DNA from: Candidatus Heimdallarchaeota archaeon
Lineage (GTDB): Archaea > Asgardarchaeota > Heimdallarchaeia > Heimdallarchaeales > Kariarchaeaceae
NCBI GenBank assembly: GCA_021399405.1
Contig: JAAFKL010000312.1
Location: 1 to 5,666 of the forward strand
Direction: 5' to 3'
Length of the DNA stretch: 5,666 nucleotides
In this document: positions 1 to 4,917 of the stretch, piece by piece
How the letters are laid out: the number at the start of each line of letters is the position of its first letter
Position numbering within the stretch: the first letter of the stretch is position 1
The notes under the pieces: generated by a model
The model's input: only the letters and a program-made list of their open reading frames with translations
Told to the model about the DNA's origin: nothing
Database searches by the model: none
Position numbers and translations under genes: made by a program

Positions 1-72
1 AATAATATCTAGGGAGTAAAAGTACTTGAATCTTTGGAGGACATATTATCAGTAGCTGACTGAAAGTAATAA

Positions 73-213
73 TGGAAAAAATGCACGGGCAAAATTTACC
101 ATGACAAACTTCCTCATGATCCACTACCATTAAGTATTTTCAATTTTGAATTTCTAATTTTCGCAATAATAACAATTGCTTTCGTTCAAAAAAGACGAAA
201 AAGGCTCAGTTAA
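73..213 (+). pseudogene. Possible remnant of a membrane-anchored protein (C-terminal end only)
   Basis: Read in the frame that ends at the TAA at 211-213, this segment encodes a Pro/His stretch (HDPLPLS, about 115-135), then about 18 hydrophobic residues (IFNFEFLIFAIITIAFV, 136-186), then a basic tail QKRRKRLS. That is the usual layout of a C-terminal single-helix anchor with a cytoplasmic positive tail. No ATG, GTG or TTG occurs in the frame, and stops lie directly upstream at 61-63, 67-69 and 70-72. Neighbouring frames upstream also give short protein-like pieces, for example ESLEDILSVAD in the same frame at about 25-60. I infer the tail of a gene broken by frameshifts. AT-rich noncoding DNA giving a hydrophobic run by chance is a real alternative. 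The parent family is not recognisable. Confidence 0.25.
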
Positions 214-262
214 CTTGTTATAATGCAAATTCAATTGATTGATTTAATTTTCCAAAGACCAA

Positions 263-270
263 TTTTTAAG
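263..270 (+). promoter_or_regulatory. Putative TATA box of the HIT gene
   Basis: The T/A-only run TTTTTAA plus G lies with its centre about 28 bases before the ATG at 295. Archaeal TATA boxes sit about 26 bases before the transcription start, so the mRNA would begin at or within a few bases of the start codon. No Shine-Dalgarno motif precedes that ATG, which fits a leaderless message. A second TATA-like run (TTATAAT, 218-224) would instead give a leader of nearly 50 bases. Confidence 0.35.
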
Positions 271-294
271 TTAGCATTCAATGTAGATTATGAA

Positions 295-690
295 ATGGAA
301 AATTGTATATTTTGTAAAATAATCAAACGTGAGATTCCTTCTGAAATTATATTTGAGGACGATATAACCATCGCTTTTATGGATGCCTACCCCGTCTCTG
401 AAGGTCATTTATTGATTATACCTAAACAACACTATGAAAAATTCCATAATATTCCTGATGAAGTGATTGAGATGATCCTGAAAAACCTAAAAAAGATAGC
501 AATTGCAGCCGGAGTTTCTAATTATAATATTCTACAGAATAACGGTAAGGTTGCCGGACAAACCGTATTCCATGCTCATTTTCATCTAATTCCTCGAGAT
601 ACTGATCGAATAGGATTTACTTACTCGTTTGGTGCCTTGGAAGGTGTTGATCAAAAAGGGTTTGCGGAAAAAATTAGAAATAACTTGTAA
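295..690 (+). CDS. HIT-family nucleotide hydrolase/transferase (Hint-like)
   Basis: This is a complete 131-residue protein of the histidine-triad superfamily, which hydrolyses or transfers nucleotidyl groups from substrates such as AMP phosphoramidates or dinucleoside polyphosphates, normally in the cytosol. The N-terminal CIFCKIIKREIPS (4-16) is the typical Hint/HIT opening, and Cys4 and Cys7 may belong to the zinc site found in many prokaryotic members. GHLLIIPKQHYEKF (37-50) follows, then the triad motif HAHFHLIP (93-100) with His93, His95 and His97; the central His95 should be the nucleophile. The length is usual for the family. I chose the ATG at 295: an in-frame ATG at 223 would add 24 hydrophobic residues that are not a family feature, and it lies next to a TATA-like run. 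The gene converges on AMP phosphorylase with 18 bases between the stops. The family is certain, the natural substrate is not. Confidence 0.93.
   Translation: MENCIFCKIIKREIPSEIIFEDDITIAFMDAYPVSEGHLLIIPKQHYEKFHNIPDEVIEMILKNLKKIAIAAGVSNYNILQNNGKVAGQTVFHAHFHLIPRDTDRIGFTYSFGALEGVDQKGFAEKIRNNL
668..684 (-). terminator. Possible U-rich terminator of AMP phosphorylase, inside the end of the HIT gene
   Basis: Read on the minus strand, about 25-40 bases past the AMP phosphorylase stop, the sequence is T-rich and ends in six T. Archaeal RNA polymerase commonly terminates at such runs without a hairpin. It lies inside the last codons of the opposing HIT gene, as expected for tightly convergent genes. 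Being AT-rich coding DNA, the match is weak evidence on its own. Confidence 0.3.
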
Positions 691-708
691 GTGTCTTATA
701 ATTATATT

Positions 709-2250
709 TCAGATATTCTTCTCAGGAACCGAGCTTACTCTACTAATAATCATTCCTTCAATAACAAATGGAATTTGTGTTGTAGCGGTTTGGATTGCTG
801 AGGATAATTTTGCTTCAGAGTTTGAGTATATAGTAAACATCTTTTCTCCCTCATGAACAAATTCTCCCACTTTTGAGTGGAGAACAATGCCCGCAACCTT
901 GTCACGTGGTGTCCCTGCTGCTGTGCAAACGTTCTTGATCATTTTATTATCAATTCTTGAAATATATCCATCTTTTGGGGCTGGTATGTCTTCAGAATAT
1001 TCGCCCATTACAATCGATTCAGAAGATATATTTTTGTCACCACCCTGAATTTCAACAATCTCCCTGAATTTCTTTAACGCTTTACCTGAGATTAGATATT
1101 CTTCAGCTAGTACCGATCCCTTGCCAGGTGGGCATAATTTTGCAATTTCTAACAATATTCCTGCTATTTCAACGCTCTTTTCTTTTACAGATACAGCCCT
1201 AGCATTATCACTTGTAAAGTTTTCAAGAACTCGTAAAGCTTCTTGAGCTTCGAGTGCTGGTCCGATATTGAATCCTAAAGGTTGTTCTCCCAATGTTAAA
1301 GCTGCTTCAACATTGATTCCCAGATTCCTGCAAAGTCCAATTAAACTGTGAGCATAATTAGTAGCATGTTTGCGGTTCTCCATCTTTGTGCCTGCACCTG
1401 TTGGGATGTCAAATACTAATCCACCAACTCCCATTGCTAATTTAGTTGATACAATTGATGCCAGCATTTGATCTGGTGGATCAATTCCCAATTGTCGTTT
1501 AACATCGATAACTATATTGTCAAGCGGACTAAGGTTCAATGGTGCATTCCATACAATCATACCCCTTGACTTTGGTACAAGTTCACTCAATTCTTCAGGT
1601 GAGAATGTTACATTACACATCACTTCCATTGTATCAGCAGTCCCTGATGGAGATGTGATTGCTCTTGATGATGTCTTGGGAATTAGTAATCCTGCTGCGG
1701 CGACGATTGAAACAATAATTGGAGTGATTTTATTCCCTGGTACGCCACCTATACTATGTTTATCATAGGTTGGTTCATTGAAATTGAATTGAGTTCCAGC
1801 TTCTGCCATACATTTTGCAACCTCAACTAATTCATCTTCCTTGTAGCCTTGAAACTGTGATACTAATGCAAAAGAAGCTATTTCCATACTAGTATACTTG
1901 TTTCTTGAAATATCATTAACTATACTTCTAACTTCATTTGGTGACCACTCATGACCGCCAATTTTCTTTTTAATAAAATCATAACTTTGTGGTGGTCTAC
2001 GAGCAAGTATGTCCACTTTTGAGCCTTGCTTAACACCGAGTTTGTCTGCATGATATTCACTTATACCAACGACATCATCTTCAATGAAACCTTGCACAAC
2101 AACAGGTGAAGCTACTAATTCATTATTGGTATAAATGAGGGTAACTGTATCAGTATGTCTTAATCTTAATCTATGGGCAGTTTGTCTTGAAATCATTACT
2201 ACGGGTTCCATAGAACGAATGTCCAATATTGATACTTGAATGGTTATCAT
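709..2250 (-). CDS. deoA: AMP phosphorylase (archaeal nucleoside-phosphorylase family)
   Basis: The enzyme splits AMP (and related NMPs) with phosphate into the free base and ribose 1,5-bisphosphate. In archaea, ribose-1,5-bisphosphate isomerase and type III RuBisCO then route the sugar to 3-phosphoglycerate. The 513 residues are close to the usual length of about 500. Residues 1-84 form the N-terminal domain that sets archaeal AMP phosphorylases apart from the shorter thymidine phosphorylases. A small helical domain (about 88-155) and the catalytic alpha/beta domain follow. The phosphate-binding KHSIGGVPGNK is at 164-174 and the family signature SSRAITSPSGTADTMEV at 194-210; DIPTGAGTKM is at 281-290, and a C-terminal domain (about 420-500) begins at DIPAPKDGYI. 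The ATG at 2250 gives the full N-terminal domain. No Shine-Dalgarno precedes it, but a TATA-like box sits about 36 bases upstream. Neither the isomerase nor RuBisCO lies in this window. The symbol deoA is the one often used for archaeal AMP phosphorylase. Confidence 0.96.
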   Translation of the reverse strand: MITIQVSILDIRSMEPVVMISRQTAHRLRLRHTDTVTLIYTNNELVASPVVVQGFIEDDVVGISEYHADKLGVKQGSKVDILARRPPQSYDFIKKKIGGHEWSPNEVRSIVNDISRNKYTSMEIASFALVSQFQGYKEDELVEVAKCMAEAGTQFNFNEPTYDKHSIGGVPGNKITPIIVSIVAAAGLLIPKTSSRAITSPSGTADTMEVMCNVTFSPEELSELVPKSRGMIVWNAPLNLSPLDNIVIDVKRQLGIDPPDQMLASIVSTKLAMGVGGLVFDIPTGAGTKMENRKHATNYAHSLIGLCRNLGINVEAALTLGEQPLGFNIGPALEAQEALRVLENFTSDNARAVSVKEKSVEIAGILLEIAKLCPPGKGSVLAEEYLISGKALKKFREIVEIQGGDKNISSESIVMGEYSEDIPAPKDGYISRIDNKMIKNVCTAAGTPRDKVAGIVLHSKVGEFVHEGEKMFTIYSNSEAKLSSAIQTATTQIPFVIEGMIISRVSSVPEKNI

Positions 2251-2282
2251 TTACTTTCGACCTACTTCTGATGAATTCAAAG

Positions 2283-2289
2283 ATTATAA
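2283..2289 (-). promoter_or_regulatory. Putative TATA box of AMP phosphorylase
   Basis: On the minus strand this reads TTATAAT, centred about 36 bases before the ATG at 2250. With the usual archaeal spacing of about 26 bases, transcription would start near 2260 and leave a leader of about ten bases, too short for a normal Shine-Dalgarno. The sequence between box and ATG contains none that is convincing. The rest of 2251-2458 shows no gene on either strand. Confidence 0.4.
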
Positions 2290-2458
2290 GGCTATTCAAA
2301 TTTTACCGCGTAAGTGACGATTGAGTGGTAAGATTTTACAACTATTGAGATTAACTACTATAATTGCGGATAGCGGAGTTTATACGCAAAGACCTAGGAA
2401 AGTTACATTTTTATTGTGTTGTCATGTCATTCGAGTGACCCTCCAACAACATCTGCTT

Positions 2459-3034
2459 TCAGAAGTAAATTGTATAAATAATTACAAATGGAACGCTAGC
2501 AAGAATAGAAGTAACCCCAAAATTCTGTATGAACCATGGTTTGATATACGAATCCTTAATTTGATAATATCGTTTTAAGGATTGGTTGGAAATGAGCACA
2601 AGTAGAGAGCCACAGGACAGAATGAGCGATATGAATAACAAACTCATAAGAAACCAATATAACTTACCAACATTTAACTCCGCTTGTATCGATGAGCTTA
2701 CTGGGCCCGTATTAAGCATGTCAATAAGTAGTATGTCCATCAGAACATGAAATAATGAGAGAAAAATATTACTTCTAAGGAGAAGCTTCTTGCTAATGAT
2801 GATAGATAGAGTACTTAGAGTAAATGATGGAATAAACATTACGATAATAAAAACAAAATCCATATTGAGTTGAAGTAACATGAGATAAATAATCATAAAA
2901 AAAAACACGCTCCACCCATTAATTGAAAAGTAATAATTGGAAAATATAACAAATTTTAGAGAGTAGGGAAGTCTTTCTGCAACTCGGTCTGAGGTAGGAT
3001 AAGTCTGATCGTAAGTAAGATCTTTAATTGTCAT
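2459..3034 (-). CDS. Unknown membrane protein with about five transmembrane helices
   Basis: I do not recognise this 191-residue protein. An N-terminal part of about 38 residues (K4, R17, R21, K27) has no signal peptide. Hydrophobic segments follow at about 39-56, 58-80, 88-107, 125-149 and 173-191, the last ending exactly at the C-terminus. Basic residues cluster in the 2-3 loop (K82, K83, R87) and the 4-5 loop (K154, R155, K160, K165), while the 1-2 and 3-4 loops are neutral or acidic (D59, E119). By the positive-inside rule, the N-terminus would face the cytosol and the C-terminus the outside. No catalytic motif, metal ligand set or transporter signature is visible. The reading frame is intact and the topology self-consistent, arguing for a real gene. 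It stands alone, with 137 bases to the DegV gene upstream and 208 to AMP phosphorylase downstream, so context gives no function. Confidence 0.72.
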   Translation of the reverse strand: MTIKDLTYDQTYPTSDRVAERLPYSLKFVIFSNYYFSINGWSVFFFMIIYLMLLQLNMDFVFIIVMFIPSFTLSTLSIIISKKLLLRSNIFLSLFHVLMDILLIDMLNTGPVSSSIQAELNVGKLYWFLMSLLFISLILSCGSLLVLISNQSLKRYYQIKDSYIKPWFIQNFGVTSILASVPFVIIYTIYF

Positions 3035-3062
3035 TTATTTATTTATGGTAGGCAATATCCTC

Positions 3063-3071
3063 TTTAATTAA
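3063..3071 (-). promoter_or_regulatory. Putative TATA box of the membrane-protein gene
   Basis: On the minus strand this reads TTAATTAAA, centred about 33 bases before the ATG at 3034, giving a predicted leader of about seven bases. A GAGG motif in between lies too far from the ATG (about 20 bases) to act as a Shine-Dalgarno. The surrounding DNA is very AT-rich, so the match is only moderate. Confidence 0.3.
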
Positions 3072-3090
3072 GGAATCCCTCCATAATGTC

Positions 3091-3128
3091 AAAAAATGGT
3101 AAGAAAAGAAAATATTAAAATAAAATAT
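3091..3128 (-). terminator. U-rich terminator downstream of the DegV gene
   Basis: Starting about 44 bases after the DegV stop, the minus strand carries a long T-rich stretch with runs TATTTTATTTTAATATTTTC and TTTTC, ending in a run of six T (complement of 3091-3096). No stable hairpin precedes it. This fits the archaeal type of terminator and suggests that DegV and the membrane protein are transcribed separately. Confidence 0.45.
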
Positions 3129-3171
3129 AGTGTAAAGATATCGAAACGCAATGTGAATTAAATCTTCTATA

Positions 3172-4023
3172 TTACTTGTAGCAGCTTAGGAATAAAGCCC
3201 CTTCACCTGTGTGCACACCTATTGAAATCCCAATTTCTGCAATAAAACCCGAAGATTTGGGAAATTCCTTTTTAACTCGTTTCTCTAGATCTTTTGCTTC
3301 ACCAAGCAATCTTGAATGAGCAATTATGTATTTGAATTTTTGACCTTTGGTGAAACCTGAAGTAGCATAACCATACATTTTCTCTCTCGAAGCCTCCACA
3401 CCTCGAGCTTTATCATGAGCGGAAATTTCATTATCCCCAACCCTTAGTACAGGTTTAATGTTTAACCATTTCCCTAATCTATACCGGACCCTGCCCATCC
3501 TACCTCCTCTAACCAAATTATCAAGAGATTTTAATGTGAAGAATCCCTCAACATTCTCACCCATCTTAGTTATCTCTTTAACAATCGCATCAGCAGACTT
3601 ACCTTTGTTTAACAACTCTACCGCTCGTAAAACACAAGCAGTTACTGTAAAAGAAGCTCCCTGAGTATCAATAAGTCTAATATCAATACCTTCTAACATA
3701 CCTGCTGCAACATTTGCAGAATTAATAGTTCCAGACAATTTAACAGATAGATGAATTGATAAAATCGTTTTGTAACCCTGATTCTTCAGTTTCTCATACA
3801 TTTCCGTGAAATCTTGAGCAGAAGGTTGACTTGTTTTAGGAAAATTATGTTTATCAGTATTTTTTACTTTTTCATGAAATTCAGCAACTTTTATATCGCG
3901 ATCCCTGTATGTATCAGTTCCAAAGTGTACATAAGTATCAACAAGATTTACTCCCAATTTCTTGGCCATTTCCTTTGGTATATCACTAGCAGTTGAAGTG
4001 ACAATTGCAATTTCAGTACCCAT
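3172..4023 (-). CDS. DegV-family protein (putative fatty-acid/lipid-binding protein)
   Basis: This complete 283-residue protein has the full DegV layout. In bacteria, members such as FakB hold a single fatty acid and present it to a kinase; other members have no known role, and the name does not imply a protease. The opening is IAIVTSTASDIP (5-16). TSQPSAQDF (64-72), LSGTINSA (96-103), GGRMGRVRYRLGKWLNIKP (173-191) and HTGEGALFL (271-279) are the conserved blocks. Thr64, Ser97 and His271 correspond, as I align them by eye, to the FakB residues that bind the fatty-acid carboxylate. The start at 4023 places the first strand at the normal position. Membrane lipids of archaea are isoprenoid ethers, so the ligand may be a fatty acid, an isoprenoid acid or something else. 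No FakA-like kinase is visible in the window. The gene diverges from the eL20 operon. Confidence 0.92.
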   Translation of the reverse strand: MGTEIAIVTSTASDIPKEMAKKLGVNLVDTYVHFGTDTYRDRDIKVAEFHEKVKNTDKHNFPKTSQPSAQDFTEMYEKLKNQGYKTILSIHLSVKLSGTINSANVAAGMLEGIDIRLIDTQGASFTVTACVLRAVELLNKGKSADAIVKEITKMGENVEGFFTLKSLDNLVRGGRMGRVRYRLGKWLNIKPVLRVGDNEISAHDKARGVEASREKMYGYATSGFTKGQKFKYIIAHSRLLGEAKDLEKRVKKEFPKSSGFIAEIGISIGVHTGEGALFLSCYK

Positions 4024-4202
4024 AATTTAGTAATTTGAATATAGTTTATGAAACTTAGCTCGAAACATTTGTATTATTATCGAAAAATATCTGATTTTTA
4101 GTATTGGTAGTTTGTTATCGAATTCAAAGAAAAACAAAAAAGAAAGAGTGAATAGTGAAACGTATCGATTTATTGAAAAGCAATGGTATTTTCTAATGAC
4201 AT
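4024..4202. promoter_or_regulatory. Divergent intergenic region between DegV and the eL20 operon
   Basis: This 179-base AT-rich spacer must carry both promoters. For DegV, the minus strand offers weak TATA-like runs at about 4036-4052 and 4071-4081; I cannot choose between them. For the plus strand the best box is at 4167-4175. A purine-rich, A-tract segment (about 4124-4150, GAAAAACAAAAAAGAAAGAG) lies between them. No small gene with credible composition is visible, and no clear inverted repeat that would mark an operator. Confidence 0.4.
4167..4175 (+). promoter_or_regulatory. Putative TATA box of the eL20-pfdA-ftsY operon
   Basis: The run GATTTATTG is centred about 32 bases before the ATG at 4203 and is preceded by the purine-containing GTGAAACG, which could serve as a BRE. 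A transcription start near 4197 would leave a leader of about six bases. There is no Shine-Dalgarno before this ATG, in contrast to the two downstream genes. Confidence 0.35.
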
Positions 4203-4469
4203 ATGAGCTCGGAATTAAAAATTTACAGAACACATGCATATTTCAAAAAAGGTAAGAAAAAAATAAAATTTACCTTTGAATGTCGTGCCCATAAAACTGA
4301 AGATGTAGTAGAACGTGTTTTCAATGAAATTGGATCTCGTCATAACGTTAAAAGAACAGAAATTTTCATTGATAAAACAGATGGAATAAAGGAAATAAAG
4401 CAAGAGGAAGCATCAATTACATTATTTGATGATGTAGATAAGCCTGATTTCAAAATTAAAATTAATTAA
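4203..4469 (+). CDS. rpl18a: Large-subunit ribosomal protein eL20 (LX / L18a)
   Basis: This 88-residue basic protein is the archaeal LX protein, counterpart of the eukaryotic 60S protein L18a/eL20 and a component of the large ribosomal subunit. The N-terminus KIYRTHAYFKKGKKKIKFTF (6-25) is the basic strand-rich opening, and RVFNEIGSRHNVKRTEI (38-54) is the diagnostic family core. The start is fixed: an in-frame TGA lies at 4197-4199 with no other start between. The C-terminal part (about 65-88, with EEA, DD and D residues) is more acidic and somewhat longer than in the short euryarchaeal LX proteins I can recall. It is the first gene of a tight cluster, with prefoldin alpha 14 bases downstream. 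Confidence 0.88.
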   Translation: MSSELKIYRTHAYFKKGKKKIKFTFECRAHKTEDVVERVFNEIGSRHNVKRTEIFIDKTDGIKEIKQEEASITLFDDVDKPDFKIKIN

Positions 4470-4470
4470 A

Positions 4471-4476
4471 GAAGGT
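4471..4476 (+). promoter_or_regulatory. Shine-Dalgarno site deciding the TTG start of prefoldin alpha
   Basis: GAAGGT lies seven bases before the TTG at 4484 and matches the core Shine-Dalgarno sequence with one change. It directly follows the eL20 stop codon. The next in-frame ATG would remove more than two thirds of the protein, so this site and the TTG together fix the start. Confidence 0.65.
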
Positions 4477-4483
4477 TTACAAA

Positions 4484-4915
4484 TTGAGTAATCAACCTAA
4501 TTCTTCAGCAGAACAGAGTCAAGCCATTTATTCTCAATATCAAACTGCGACTCAACAACTTCAACTTATTGAATCTCAACTAAATCAAATTGGAGCGGTC
4601 GTTGATGAACTCAATCATAATATTGTTACATTAAATGGACTAAAATCAAAGGACAGCTCCAAAGAAGTAATACTCCCCCTTGGAGGACTACTTTTCATAA
4701 AAGCGAAATTAACAGGAAAAGATGAAACTCTACTTAATGTAGGGTCCGATACTGTTATTCCAACCACCTTTGATAATGGAATTAGTATTCTAACAAGTCG
4801 ATTAAACGAGATGAATGAAGCTTACAGGAAATTAGCAGAAGACAGGATGAAGTTGGCAGAAATCGCCTCACAATTGGAAAATCAATTAAATCAAATTTCA
4901 CGTCAGAGGCAATAA
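4484..4915 (+). CDS. pfdA: Prefoldin subunit alpha
   Basis: Prefoldin is a cytosolic hexamer (two alpha, four beta subunits) that captures unfolded polypeptides in coiled-coil tentacles and passes them to the thermosome. The 143 residues have the alpha-subunit plan: an N-terminal coiled coil (about 10-55, rich in Gln, Leu and Ile heptads), a central pair of beta hairpins (about 61-95, with EVILPLGGLLFIKAKL and the turn LLNVGSDTVIPTTF), and a C-terminal coiled coil (about 97-141). The ILPLGG...IKAKL piece with its VG turn is typical of the alpha subunit. The first 10 residues are polar and Gln/Ser-rich. Translation starts at TTG behind a Shine-Dalgarno. The gene sits between eL20 and ftsY in an operon that is widespread in archaea. 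The beta subunit gene is not in this window. Confidence 0.93.
   Translation: MSNQPNSSAEQSQAIYSQYQTATQQLQLIESQLNQIGAVVDELNHNIVTLNGLKSKDSSKEVILPLGGLLFIKAKLTGKDETLLNVGSDTVIPTTFDNGISILTSRLNEMNEAYRKLAEDRMKLAEIASQLENQLNQISRQRQ
4906..4909 (+). promoter_or_regulatory. Shine-Dalgarno site deciding the TTG start of ftsY
   Basis: GAGG within AGAGGC lies eight bases before the TTG at 4918 and overlaps the last codons of prefoldin alpha. The next in-frame candidate, ATG at 4942, lacks such a motif and would remove the MFGKLRK opening that is characteristic of archaeal FtsY. Confidence 0.55.
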
Positions 4916-4917
4916 AA

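Noticed and set aside
1..130. Minus-strand open frame starting at 130 and running off the left edge
   Set aside because: Only about 43 codons are visible. It has no recognisable motif and no Shine-Dalgarno, and its composition looks like that of AT-rich noncoding DNA. It cannot be supported from this window.
223..294. In-frame upstream ATG that would extend the HIT protein by 24 residues
   Set aside because: The extra residues are hydrophobic and not part of the HIT family, which begins at MENCIFCKII. The ATG at 223 touches a TATA-like run, and there is no Shine-Dalgarno before it.
1517..1768. Plus-strand frame antisense to AMP phosphorylase
   Set aside because: It is a shadow of the conserved core of the enzyme and has no independent evidence.
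2269..2310. TGATGA resembling a box C of a C/D guide RNA
   Set aside because: No matching box D (CTGA) or C'/D' pair follows at a suitable distance, and the site coincides with the promoter region of AMP phosphorylase.
2364..2449. Two short inverted repeats (TTGCG/CGCAA at 2364-2389; GTCAT/GTGAC at 2436-2449)
   Set aside because: Each stem is only five pairs, one with a G-T wobble, and neither is followed by a T-run in the direction of a gene end. There are no tRNA-like conserved loops either.
2321..2578. Plus-strand open frame of 85 codons starting with TTG
   Set aside because: Its second half is antisense to the end of the membrane-protein gene, it lacks a Shine-Dalgarno, and it has no recognisable domain.
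4027..4239. Minus-strand open frame of 70 codons over the divergent promoter region
   Set aside because: It overlaps the start of eL20 antisense and covers the DNA that must hold both promoters. Its composition (Phe, Ile, Lys, Tyr) is what AT-rich spacer gives by chance.
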